Origin: an uncultured bacterium
GTDB lineage: Bacteria > Myxococcota_A > Polyangia > Polyangiales > Houyiibacteriaceae
Assembly (NCBI GenBank): GCA_938024995.1
Contig: CALJDU010000009.1
Coordinates: 1-64,000 of the forward strand
Length of the DNA: 64,000 nucleotides
Direction of reading: 5' to 3'
Position numbers and translations under genes: made by a program. Numbering within the stretch: position 1 is the first letter of the stretch; every line of letters starts with the position of its first letter. Shown here piece after piece: positions 16,203 to 23,207 of this stretch. Below the pieces are notes generated by a model, which was not told the DNA's origin, searched no databases, and saw nothing but the letters and a program-made list of their open reading frames with translations.

Positions 16203-17184
16203 TCAGGGAGAGCTTCGTCACTGGCACGCGGTCTTGCTCTCGCGGGAGCTCAAAGATGCGCCTCGCGCGGTGACCGTGTGTGGCCGCGAGCTGGTCGTGT
16301 TTCGCGTGGGCGAGACCGTCGGCGCGCTGGTGGATCGCTGCCCGCACCGGGGCGCGCGGTTGAGCGATGGGAAGGTCCACCTCGATCAGCTCGTCTGCCC
16401 GTACCACGGCTGGAAATGGAAAGCGGACGGCAGCGGGAGGAGCCCCGGTAACCCGGTCGCGCGTCCGTGCGTCGAGCGCTTTGACGCGGTTGAACGGGAC
16501 GGCGCGATCTACGTAAAGCGCGACGGCTCCGAGGTCGCCTTCCCCGCGGTCGACGTGAGCGGCTACCATCACGTTCACTCGTTTCGGGTCGACGTCGCGG
16601 CGCCGCTCGAGGTGACCCTCGACAACTTCACAGAGGTTGAGCACACCGGCGAGATCCACGCGGTCCTCGGCTATGACACCGATCGCATGGATGAGGTGGT
16701 TAGCACCGTGACGTCGACCGACGATGCGATCCGTGTGCATAACATCGGTCCGCAAAAGCCGATGCCGTGGGCGCTCCGGAAGCTCATCCGGCTGCCCGAC
16801 GATCCGCGCTTCATCGACGACTGGACCACGCGCTTCTCTCCCGTCCACGTGGTCTACGATCAGTACTGGTTGGATGAGGCGGGCGAGCGGTCGCCGGATC
16901 ATCTGCGCGCGGTCGTCTTCTTCAACCCCAAGGGGCCGAAGGTCACCGAGCTGATGGTTCGCCTCTACAGTGGGCAGCCGCCTTGGGGCCGCTACGGCGT
17001 TAACGCCTTGCTCTGGCCGGTCCTCGGCGCGCTCGGTCGCTATGAAGCCGAGCTCGACAAGCGGCTCATCGAGAGCCTCGCGGACAAGAGCCCGGTTCTG
17101 CGCGGCAATCAGCTCGGCCGTTTCGACAAAGCGCTGATCGGCGCCCGCAATCGAATCGCGAAGATCTACCGCGGTTACGATTGA
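16189..17184 (+). CDS. Rieske non-haem iron oxygenase
   Basis: The protein has 331 residues starting at GTG 16189 behind a GGGGAGGG ribosome site, inside the end of the monooxygenase gene. The Rieske [2Fe-2S] cluster ligands are C51-P-H53 (in CPHRGARL) and C70-P-Y-H73 (in CPYHGWKW). The mononuclear iron site shows as EVEHTGEIH, with H152 and H157 spaced as in ring-hydroxylating oxygenases. Such enzymes insert oxygen into aromatic, steroid or alkyl C-H bonds and need an electron donor. The FAD reductase at 19060 may supply electrons, but no ferredoxin gene is present. The substrate is unknown; the neighbouring acyltransferase and methyltransferase hint at a lipid or secondary metabolite. Confidence 0.9.
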   Translation: MGEPSQGELRHWHAVLLSRELKDAPRAVTVCGRELVVFRVGETVGALVDRCPHRGARLSDGKVHLDQLVCPYHGWKWKADGSGRSPGNPVARPCVERFDAVERDGAIYVKRDGSEVAFPAVDVSGYHHVHSFRVDVAAPLEVTLDNFTEVEHTGEIHAVLGYDTDRMDEVVSTVTSTDDAIRVHNIGPQKPMPWALRKLIRLPDDPRFIDDWTTRFSPVHVVYDQYWLDEAGERSPDHLRAVVFFNPKGPKVTELMVRLYSGQPPWGRYGVNALLWPVLGALGRYEAELDKRLIESLADKSPVLRGNQLGRFDKALIGARNRIAKIYRGYD

Positions 17185-17206
17185 GCAGCGCGAGAGCGCG
17201 TTCTGA

Positions 17207-17212
17207 TAGGCT
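17207..17212 (+). promoter_or_regulatory. -10-like box TAGGCT, 6 nt before GTG 17219
   Basis: TAGGCT at 17207-17212 is followed by six bases and then a GTG at 17219 that opens a 15-codon reading frame. It could give the acyltransferase its own internal promoter with a 41-nt leader. Confidence 0.35.
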
Positions 17213-17218
17213 GTCGCG

Positions 17219-17266
17219 GTGGGTCGCAGAACGACATTCTCTGTTCAGCGGAGGCGCGCTTGCTAG
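17219..17266 (+). other. Possible 15-residue leader peptide ahead of the acyltransferase gene
   Basis: GTG 17219 opens a 15-codon frame rich in Arg (GRRTTFSVQRRRAC) that ends at TAG 17264-17266. It overlaps the acyltransferase TTG start (17260) by 7 nt and spans that gene's GGAGG site. The start sits 6 nt after a TAGGCT box, like the leaderless genes here. Translational coupling or attenuation is possible. It could equally be a chance frame. Confidence 0.25.
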
Positions 17267-18264
17267 ACCTCGCGCGGCTTGATCGCATCCAGCTCACCAA
17301 GTGGCCCAAGGTTCAGAAGGCGGTCGCGCTCGGCTTCCTCTTGCCGAACTACCGGAACCCGCTGACGCGCGTGAAGATCCAGATCGAGGACGCGCACAAG
17401 CTGCCGGACGCGCCGGTGATCTTCGCGATGAACCACACGGACCGGTTCAACTACTGGCCGTTTCAGTATCGCCTCTACCGCGACTTCAACCGCTTCACCG
17501 CGACCTGGGTCAAGGGCAAGTACTACGAGACCAAGCTGGTCGGCGGCTTCATGGAGGTCGCGAACAACCTGCCGACGGTCAGCCGCGGGTACATCATCGC
17601 CAAGGACGCGACCGTGACGCTGGGGCGCAAGCCGAGCGAGTCGGAGTACAACGCCTGCCGCGCGATCGTGGACGCCTGCGCGCGGGGGGTAGACCCGATC
17701 GAGGGCGCGCTCGCGGATATGCCGCCGGAGCTGTCCTCGCGTGAACGCATGATCTTGGGCCGGCGCTTCGAGCCCGCGAGCGAGAGCTACGCGGAGGCGA
17801 TCCTCGCGACGTTCGCCGCGATGATGAGCCGCTTCGCCAGGCTGAACGAAGAGGTCTTTCGAGTCGGGCTGGATCTGTTGGTCTTCCCGCAGGGCACTCG
17901 CTCCATCCGCCTCTCGCGCGGTCGCATCGGGGTCGCGCAGGTCGCGCTCAAGCACAAGGCGACCATTGTACCGATCGGGTGCAATGGGTCGGACCGCGTC
18001 TACCCTGGGGGCTCCCCCGTCGCGAAGCGCGGGAACATCGTCTATCGCGTCGGCGATCCGATCCGCTACGAGGACATGGCGACGTGGCATATCGGAGAGG
18101 ACTTCACGCCGTTTACGCTCGCGGCCGAGAGCGCGCACCGCGACAAGTTCCAGGGGCTGGTGGACCACGTGATGGAGCGAATCGATCCGCTCTTGGATGA
18201 CGAGTACCGCTTCAGCCGCGATCAAGAGAGCGGCGGAGTGTCCGGTGTCGACCGCTTCCTCTGA
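17260..18264 (+). CDS. 1-acylglycerol-3-phosphate acyltransferase-like protein
   Basis: The protein has 334 residues. TTG 17260 is chosen because GGAGG lies 5-6 nt before it and no ATG is near. The PlsC-type acyltransferase fold is seen from block III FPQGTRS (209-215) and block IV IVPIGCNGS. Block I reads NHTDRFN, so the position of the catalytic Asp in the HX4D dyad (residue 64) is Asn. The family transfers acyl groups from acyl-CoA or acyl-ACP to lysophosphatidate or related lipids at the inner membrane. A central insertion of about 90 residues separates blocks II and III. The Asn may change the mechanism or substrate. The next gene overlaps by 20 nt. Confidence 0.82.
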   Translation: MLDLARLDRIQLTKWPKVQKAVALGFLLPNYRNPLTRVKIQIEDAHKLPDAPVIFAMNHTDRFNYWPFQYRLYRDFNRFTATWVKGKYYETKLVGGFMEVANNLPTVSRGYIIAKDATVTLGRKPSESEYNACRAIVDACARGVDPIEGALADMPPELSSRERMILGRRFEPASESYAEAILATFAAMMSRFARLNEEVFRVGLDLLVFPQGTRSIRLSRGRIGVAQVALKHKATIVPIGCNGSDRVYPGGSPVAKRGNIVYRVGDPIRYEDMATWHIGEDFTPFTLAAESAHRDKFQGLVDHVMERIDPLLDDEYRFSRDQESGGVSGVDRFL

Positions 18265-19033
18265 CGAAGAGCTGTCTTCGGAGGAGCGGGCGCGCTTCGA
18301 AGCCCTCCCGTTGGTCGCGTACCCGCCCGCGCTCTTCGCGGCGATTCACACCGGGACCGACGGCGATGTCGATTTCTATCGACGGGTCTGTACGGGCGCG
18401 AGGAGCGTCCTTGAGTTTGGTTGCGGCTTCGGTCGAATCGCGAAACCTCTATACGACGATGGGCTCGAGGTGGTCGGGCTCGATCTGAGCGAGGGCTTGA
18501 TGGCGATGGCGCCCGCGGGGCCGACCTACCTGCGCGAGGACATGCGGAAGGTCTCGCTCGGGCGCACCTTCGATCGCGTCATCCTCCCGTACAACGGCAT
18601 GTACTGCATGCTCGACCAACCCTCCGTTGACGCGGTGCTCGCGCGCGCCAAGGAGCACCTCGCGCCCGGTGGTTACTTCGTCTTCGACGCCTACGCGGCG
18701 GATGCGTTTCATGACCTCGCGGAGGGGGAGCTCGACGCGCAAGACGAGTTCGCGCTCGTCAAGGAAGCCACGTTCGAGGGGGCCCCGGTCGAGGTCTTTG
18801 AGCGGAGCGATTGGGAGCCCGCGCAGCAGCGGATCGACGCGACCTATGTTCACCGCGTCGGTGAACAGCTGACGAAGGCGCAGCTCCCGCAGCGTTATCT
18901 TCTCTCGCACCAGATCGTGGGGCTCTTCGAGCGCGCTGGGCTTTCGCTGGTCGCGCTTCACGGCGGCTTCGATCAGCACGCGTTTGACGAGGACAGCCCG
19001 CTGCTGATCGCGACCGCGACACACCTCGCGTGA
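18245..19033 (+). CDS. Class I SAM-dependent methyltransferase
   Basis: The protein has 262 residues. GTG 18245 is preferred over ATG 18197: GGCGGAG lies 7 nt upstream, and the longer form would overlap the acyltransferase by 68 nt. Motif I LEFGCGFG (residues about 56-63), the acidic strand end GLDLSEG (motif II) and LAPGGYFVFD (post-motif III) define the Rossmann fold that binds S-adenosylmethionine. The C-terminal half is beta-rich, as in small-molecule methyltransferases. Overlap with the acyltransferase gene suggests that they modify the same lipid or metabolite. The acceptor cannot be predicted. Confidence 0.85.
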   Translation: MSTASSDEELSSEERARFEALPLVAYPPALFAAIHTGTDGDVDFYRRVCTGARSVLEFGCGFGRIAKPLYDDGLEVVGLDLSEGLMAMAPAGPTYLREDMRKVSLGRTFDRVILPYNGMYCMLDQPSVDAVLARAKEHLAPGGYFVFDAYAADAFHDLAEGELDAQDEFALVKEATFEGAPVEVFERSDWEPAQQRIDATYVHRVGEQLTKAQLPQRYLLSHQIVGLFERAGLSLVALHGGFDQHAFDEDSPLLIATATHLA

Positions 19034-19047
19034 GCGCGCGCTGCTGG

Positions 19048-19053
19048 TAGACT
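19048..19053 (+). promoter_or_regulatory. -10-like box TAGACT, 6 nt before GTG 19060
   Basis: TAGACT at 19048-19053 is followed by six bases and then GTG. There is no Shine-Dalgarno sequence and no clear -35. It would provide a separate promoter inside the cluster. Confidence 0.45.
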
Positions 19054-19059
19054 CTCGGC

Positions 19060-20382
19060 GTGAACGATTCAGAATCAGCAAACGCAGGTGCCGTGGTGAT
19101 CGTCGGCGGCGCGGTTTCCGGCTCCGAGGCGGCGCGTCTCTTGGCGGAGCGCGGCGCGCAGGTCGTCGTGATCGAGCAGGGCGCCAGGCCTTACGGCAAG
19201 ATCGAGGACGGACTCCCGCGCTGGCACGAGAAGCTCCGCGCGAAGGAGTACGTGAAGATCGGGGAGAACCTCGACCGTCCCGAGATCCACTTCGTCCCGC
19301 AGACAGTGGTCGGTGATGACGTGACGATGGAGGCGCTGCTCGAGGAGCACGGCGCCCGCGCGGTCATCCTCGCGAGCGGAGCGTGGCGTGATCGGCGCCT
19401 GCCCATCGATGGTGCAGACGAGTACATCGACAAAGGGCTCGTCTACCAGAACGCCTTCATCCAGTGGTTCAACCACGCGCACGAGGAGGGCTACGACGGG
19501 CCCCGTTACGAAACCCCGGAGGGCGCGATCGTGGTCGGCGGAGGGCTCGCGAGCGTCGACGTCGTCAAGGTCCTGCAGCTCATGAACTACCAGCGCGCGT
19601 TCGCGAAGCGCGACGTCGAGGTGAGCCTGCTCGAGCTTGAGCTCAAAGGCATCGATGGAACCGGAAAGAAGCACGAGATCGATCCCGCGTCGCTCGGGGT
19701 CGAGGACTGCACGCTCTTCTACCGTCGCCGGATGGAAGACATGCCGCTCGCCAGCGCGCCCGCGCCGACCGAGGAACAAAGGAAGAAGCTGGAGAAGGCG
19801 CGGGTAAAGATCATGAGCCGCTTGATGCGCAAGTACCGCGTGCGCTTTCAGGCGCAGCGCTCGCCGCTCGAGTTGATCACGGAAGAGGGTCGCGTCGCGG
19901 GGATGGTCTTCGCGGAGACGCGTCTCGTTGATGGTCGAGTCCGCGCGGTTGAGGGATCCCGGATCGAGGTTCGCGCGCCGCTCGTCATCAGTTCGATCGG
20001 CAGCGTACCGGAGCGGATCCCTGGCATCCCCTCACGCGGCGAGCTTTACGACTTCAACTGGGACACCGGTGAGGTCAAGGGCGCGCCCCAGGTCTTTGGG
20101 CTTGGAAATGTCCTGACGGGAAAAGGGAACATCAAAGACAGCCGCAAGAACGCCATCGAGATCGCGACGGCACTCGCAGAGGGGGTCTTGGGTCTCGGGG
20201 ACGTCGATGAAGCCGTCGAGGCGATGCACGAGGAGGTCGCGCGGAAGGTCGCCCCTGTGGTCGACGCGGCGCTGCAGAACAAGGCGTCGTCGGGAAGCGT
20301 GATCGAATGGGCGAAGGCGAGGCAGCGCGAGATCGGGTATGACGGGTACGCGAGCTGGCTGCAGAGCCACCGTCCCGAGTAG
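19060..20382 (+). CDS. FAD/NAD(P)-dependent reductase related to glutamate synthase small chain and ferredoxin reductases
   Basis: The protein has 440 residues. The N-terminal dinucleotide motif VVIVGGAVSGSEAARLL binds FAD in a slightly relaxed form. A second one, IVVGGGLASVDVVK near residue 160, binds NAD(P)H. QVFGLGNVLTGKGNIKDSR near the C-terminus is the closing FAD contact seen in glutamate-synthase-beta-like and adrenodoxin-reductase-like proteins. These enzymes pass electrons from NAD(P)H to an iron-sulphur partner, so this is a candidate electron source for the Rieske oxygenase 2 kb upstream. Predicted leaderless GTG start. An insertion (residues about 190-260) is charged and helical. 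Confidence 0.8.
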   Translation: MNDSESANAGAVVIVGGAVSGSEAARLLAERGAQVVVIEQGARPYGKIEDGLPRWHEKLRAKEYVKIGENLDRPEIHFVPQTVVGDDVTMEALLEEHGARAVILASGAWRDRRLPIDGADEYIDKGLVYQNAFIQWFNHAHEEGYDGPRYETPEGAIVVGGGLASVDVVKVLQLMNYQRAFAKRDVEVSLLELELKGIDGTGKKHEIDPASLGVEDCTLFYRRRMEDMPLASAPAPTEEQRKKLEKARVKIMSRLMRKYRVRFQAQRSPLELITEEGRVAGMVFAETRLVDGRVRAVEGSRIEVRAPLVISSIGSVPERIPGIPSRGELYDFNWDTGEVKGAPQVFGLGNVLTGKGNIKDSRKNAIEIATALAEGVLGLGDVDEAVEAMHEEVARKVAPVVDAALQNKASSGSVIEWAKARQREIGYDGYASWLQSHRPE

Positions 20383-20433
20383 CCACGCGTCGCGCGACTT
20401 CTCGCGCTCAGAACCCATGACGAGGACATCCTG

Positions 20434-20718
20434 ATGCTGGTCGACAACAAGTTCCTTCGCGTCCTTCACTGGATCATGATCGCGAACTTCGTCTCTGGGA
20501 TGGCCTACGCCGCCTGGGCCGTCATGGTGCTCCTCGCTCCAGAGGGCAGCTCGGGGGGACCGCTCTTCGGGCAAGCCGCGACGGTCAACATGGAGCTGAT
20601 GGCGCGCCGTCGTCTCTACTCGCTTGAGTTCTGGATCGCGTCTTCAGGTCTGGCTTGCTACCTCGGGATCACCGAGTACTTGCCGCGCATCCTCCGTCAG
20701 CAGAAAGAGCGCGCGTAG
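20434..20718 (+). CDS. Small two-helix membrane protein
   Basis: The protein has 94 residues, with hydrophobic helices at about 10-34 and 64-82 and a basic C-terminus (RQQKERA). GAGGA lies 7 nt before ATG 20434, so it is translated from a leader and probably belongs to the transcript of the upstream reductase. No motif is recognised. A membrane anchor or subunit for the oxidoreductase is possible. Confidence 0.6.
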   Translation: MLVDNKFLRVLHWIMIANFVSGMAYAAWAVMVLLAPEGSSGGPLFGQAATVNMELMARRRLYSLEFWIASSGLACYLGITEYLPRILRQQKERA

Positions 20719-20731
20719 CTGGCTGGCCGGC

Positions 20732-21628
20732 TCAGGGAGTGGTCGCGGCGAACGCGCGCTGGAGCCCGCCCTCGACGGTGATCCAGGCCCACGGCCCGTT
20801 GATCTCGATCTCGTTGCCGCGCTTCATCACCATGTCGGCGGTGTTGGTTCGCATCCCGAGGACCGAGTTTGTTTGTCCGGTCGGGTCGATGAGCACGCGG
20901 ACGCCCGGCGTGTCGATGCCGTACTCGGCGATGATGCGGTTGCAGGTCGCGGTGTCGACCGCGCGTCCACCGCTCGCCGCGGTGATCACGATCCAGGTCT
21001 CGAGCTCACCCATCGCTGCGAAGCGAGAGTGTTCACGTTCGATCTGGTCACGGACGAAGGTCCGGCAGTTTGGGCACCACTCTGCGAACGTGTAGACGTA
21101 GGAGACGCGTCGGCCACAGAGCGAGTCGAGCTCGACCGCGTTTCCGTCGCAGTCCATCAGCGTAAGGTTGGAAGCGATGTTGCCGGGGGACGCGCCGCGC
21201 GGTCCGGTGCCGCACATCGCCGAGCCCGTTCCGCCGCCCGTGCACATCCCCGCGCCGCTGCACGTCTCGCCTGGACCGCAGACGCCGCACGAACCGCCGC
21301 AGCCGTCGTCACCGCACGCCCGTCCGGTGCAGCTCGGCGTGCACGGAGGCGGGTTGGTGTCGGGAGCCGCGGTGTCCGTTCCGCCCGCATCCGTCGGTGG
21401 TGGCGGCGTCGTGTCGGGTCCGCCTGTGTCGAGTCCGCCCGTGTCGGACCCGCCCGTGTCCGGAGCGGTGTTGGTGTCTCCGGTGTTGCCGTCCATCAAG
21501 ACGATCCCGCCGTCGCTCCCCGTCATGCCGCTGTCGCCTTCGCCCAGCCCGTCGTCCTGCTTCAGGAGCCCGCCGTTGCAGCCCATCAAGAGGAACGCGA
21601 GAAGCCCTGAAGTCACGAGTTTTTGCAT
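20732..21628 (-). CDS. Thioredoxin-like lipoprotein with Cys-rich module
   Basis: The protein has 298 residues. A lipobox MGC (Cys17) is followed by an Asp/Thr/Gly-rich linker (about 20-95) with DTGG-type repeats, then a 35-residue module with ten Cys (CGDDGCGGSCGVCGPGETC), common in myxobacterial surface proteins. The C-terminal domain (about 145-298) is thioredoxin/TlpA-like: YTFAEWCPNCRTF gives the active-site CPNC and WAWITVEGG the end of the fold. It is probably a periplasmic or surface thiol oxidoreductase, or a redox domain used as a binding scaffold. TTATCT lies 9 nt before ATG 21628 on the minus strand, a weak promoter candidate. Confidence 0.8.
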   Translation of the reverse strand: MQKLVTSGLLAFLLMGCNGGLLKQDDGLGEGDSGMTGSDGGIVLMDGNTGDTNTAPDTGGSDTGGLDTGGPDTTPPPPTDAGGTDTAAPDTNPPPCTPSCTGRACGDDGCGGSCGVCGPGETCSGAGMCTGGGTGSAMCGTGPRGASPGNIASNLTLMDCDGNAVELDSLCGRRVSYVYTFAEWCPNCRTFVRDQIEREHSRFAAMGELETWIVITAASGGRAVDTATCNRIIAEYGIDTPGVRVLIDPTGQTNSVLGMRTNTADMVMKRGNEIEINGPWAWITVEGGLQRAFAATTP

Positions 21629-21769
21629 GATGTTGGAAGATAACGTGAAGCCGGCGGTGCCTCAATCAAGGAGGACTGATCGGGGCTTACACAGAGCGCG
21701 TTATCGATCGTGCAAAGCGACGCGGCGGGAGGCGGAAGATGGGGAAAAAAGCTGCTAAGGTCCTTCTCC

Positions 21770-22660
21770 ATGATTCGTCTATCAGCCAAAACGCTTACCC
21801 TCTTTGCTCTCGCGATCGCCACCGGATGTATTTCGGACGGAGGCGGAAACGACGACCGACCTATCTTCGAGGAGCTTGAAGCCCTCGACACGACCGCCGA
21901 CCCGACTTGTGCAGGAACGTGGATCGCCGGCGTCTCGGGACGCATCGTCGACGAAGCGGGGAGCGGAGTTGGGATGGCGCTCCCGCAGATGTGCGTCCGC
22001 AATGGCGAGGTCCTCAACTGTCTCGCGCCGGACGCCGCGCGCGCAGATGGATGGTTCGCGAAAGTGATCCCCGAGAGCAGCCGTTGCATGGACGAGCTCA
22101 ACTTCCGCGCGTTCTTGCCCATGGGCCCCTACGGCACGACCTACTGCCAATCCGACCTCCGTGTCTCTGAGGGCATCTTGGAGATCTCCGATCCCCTCGT
22201 GCTCTACAACGTCGAGCCCGCGGCGGACCTTCCGCCCGAGGGTGACCCCGACATGGTCCGCACCGTGACGATCGCCGACGGTCTCGAGATCGACGTCCGC
22301 CCGGCTCCGCTCTTCGGTCAGTACGGAAGCATCGGCGGCGCGCGCGTCGACGGCGCGACATGCTTTGCAGACACCAGCTTCGATGGCCTCTACGCGCTCA
22401 CTCCCGAGTCCGCGACGTACCCGATCACCACGGGGGGCACCGGGTTCCCGATTCGAATCCCGACCACGCTCGCCGAAGGCACGACCGTCGATCTCTTCGT
22501 CCTCGGTGGTCTCGATGAGTTTGAGCTCGCGAACGGCGAGACGCTTCACGAGGGTGCTTTCCTCAAGTTCGGCACCGGCACCGTCACGGGCGGCAAGGTC
22601 GTTAGTGACCCTGGCAGCGAGCTCCCCTACATGTCGTGGCTCGGTTTCCGCGCCCAGTAG
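21770..22660 (+). CDS. Lipoprotein, unknown function
   Basis: The protein has 296 residues from ATG 21770, where the signal peptide begins. A TAAGGT box lies 8 nt upstream. The lipobox is ATGC (Cys20). After a short acidic linker comes a repeat of beta-strands, with GRIVDEAGSGVGMALPQMC resembling a carboxypeptidase-regulatory-like (transthyretin-type) fold, followed by a second beta domain. Such modules usually serve adhesion or cell-surface structure. No catalytic motif is seen. A strong terminator follows. Confidence 0.65.
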   Translation: MIRLSAKTLTLFALAIATGCISDGGGNDDRPIFEELEALDTTADPTCAGTWIAGVSGRIVDEAGSGVGMALPQMCVRNGEVLNCLAPDAARADGWFAKVIPESSRCMDELNFRAFLPMGPYGTTYCQSDLRVSEGILEISDPLVLYNVEPAADLPPEGDPDMVRTVTIADGLEIDVRPAPLFGQYGSIGGARVDGATCFADTSFDGLYALTPESATYPITTGGTGFPIRIPTTLAEGTTVDLFVLGGLDEFELANGETLHEGAFLKFGTGTVTGGKVVSDPGSELPYMSWLGFRAQ

Positions 22661-22686
22661 TTTCGCGAAAAGCAGAGCCAAGTCAG

Positions 22687-22717
22687 AGCCGACCCCTCGT
22701 GGTCGGCTTTTCTGTTT
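22687..22717 (+). terminator. Strong intrinsic terminator
   Basis: AGCCGACC, loop CCTCGT and GGTCGGCT form a perfect 8-bp stem, followed by TTTCTGTTT. It lies 26 nt after the stop of the lipoprotein gene. Confidence 0.88.
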
Positions 22718-22749
22718 CGAAGCGCGATGTCTTCGACGCGTCGCGTTGA

Positions 22750-22755
22750 TAGAAC
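22750..22755 (+). promoter_or_regulatory. -10-like box TAGAAC, 6 nt before ATG
   Basis: TAGAAC at 22750-22755 is followed by six bases and then ATG 22762. It lies directly after a terminator, so a promoter is required here. Confidence 0.55.
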
Positions 22756-22761
22756 TCGTTC

Positions 22762-23157
22762 ATGACTGAAGTGAAACGCCTCGGCGAGTGTCCCGTTCAC
22801 CTTGGCTTGGGCGCGGTCGCGACCGCCCAGCCGCCGTTCAGCGGAATGGCTTGGTACGAAGAGTATGGTCGTCGCAACGCGGCCGACGGCGACGAAGGCC
22901 GGCTCGTCTCGATGTGGACGTTCGACAAGTCATGGGAGACCTGGGAGATGCACCCACGTGGACACGAAGTCGTGGTCTGCGTCGCGGGCGCCATCACACT
23001 TGTGCAAGAGCGCGACGGGTCGGAGCATGAGGTCGTGCTGCAGGCCGGCGAGTACGCGATCAACGAACCGGGTGTTTGGCACACGGCCAACGTAGACGGG
23101 AAAGCGACCGCGCTCTTCATCACCGCGGGAGCCGGAACGGAGCAACGACCCCGCTGA
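22762..23157 (+). CDS. Cupin-domain protein
   Basis: The protein has 131 residues forming a single cupin barrel. Motif 1 reads WEMHPRGHEVVVCVAG and motif 2 AGEYAINEPGVWHTANV; the His and Glu residues in these match the usual metal-binding positions (two His in motif 1, one His in motif 2). It has no signal peptide. Small cupins of this kind are metal-dependent enzymes or sugar/metabolite binding proteins; substrate unknown. Predicted leaderless, monocistronic. Confidence 0.85.
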   Translation: MTEVKRLGECPVHLGLGAVATAQPPFSGMAWYEEYGRRNAADGDEGRLVSMWTFDKSWETWEMHPRGHEVVVCVAGAITLVQERDGSEHEVVLQAGEYAINEPGVWHTANVDGKATALFITAGAGTEQRPR

Positions 23158-23207
23158 TCCTTCTCAAGACATCACCATCAAGGGTACGATACACCTAGAG
23201 GTGAATT

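Noticed and set aside
16221..16238. TGGCAC...TTGCT resembling a sigma-54 promoter
   Set aside because: The spacing is one base too long, and it lies inside the Rieske gene encoding HWHAVLL.
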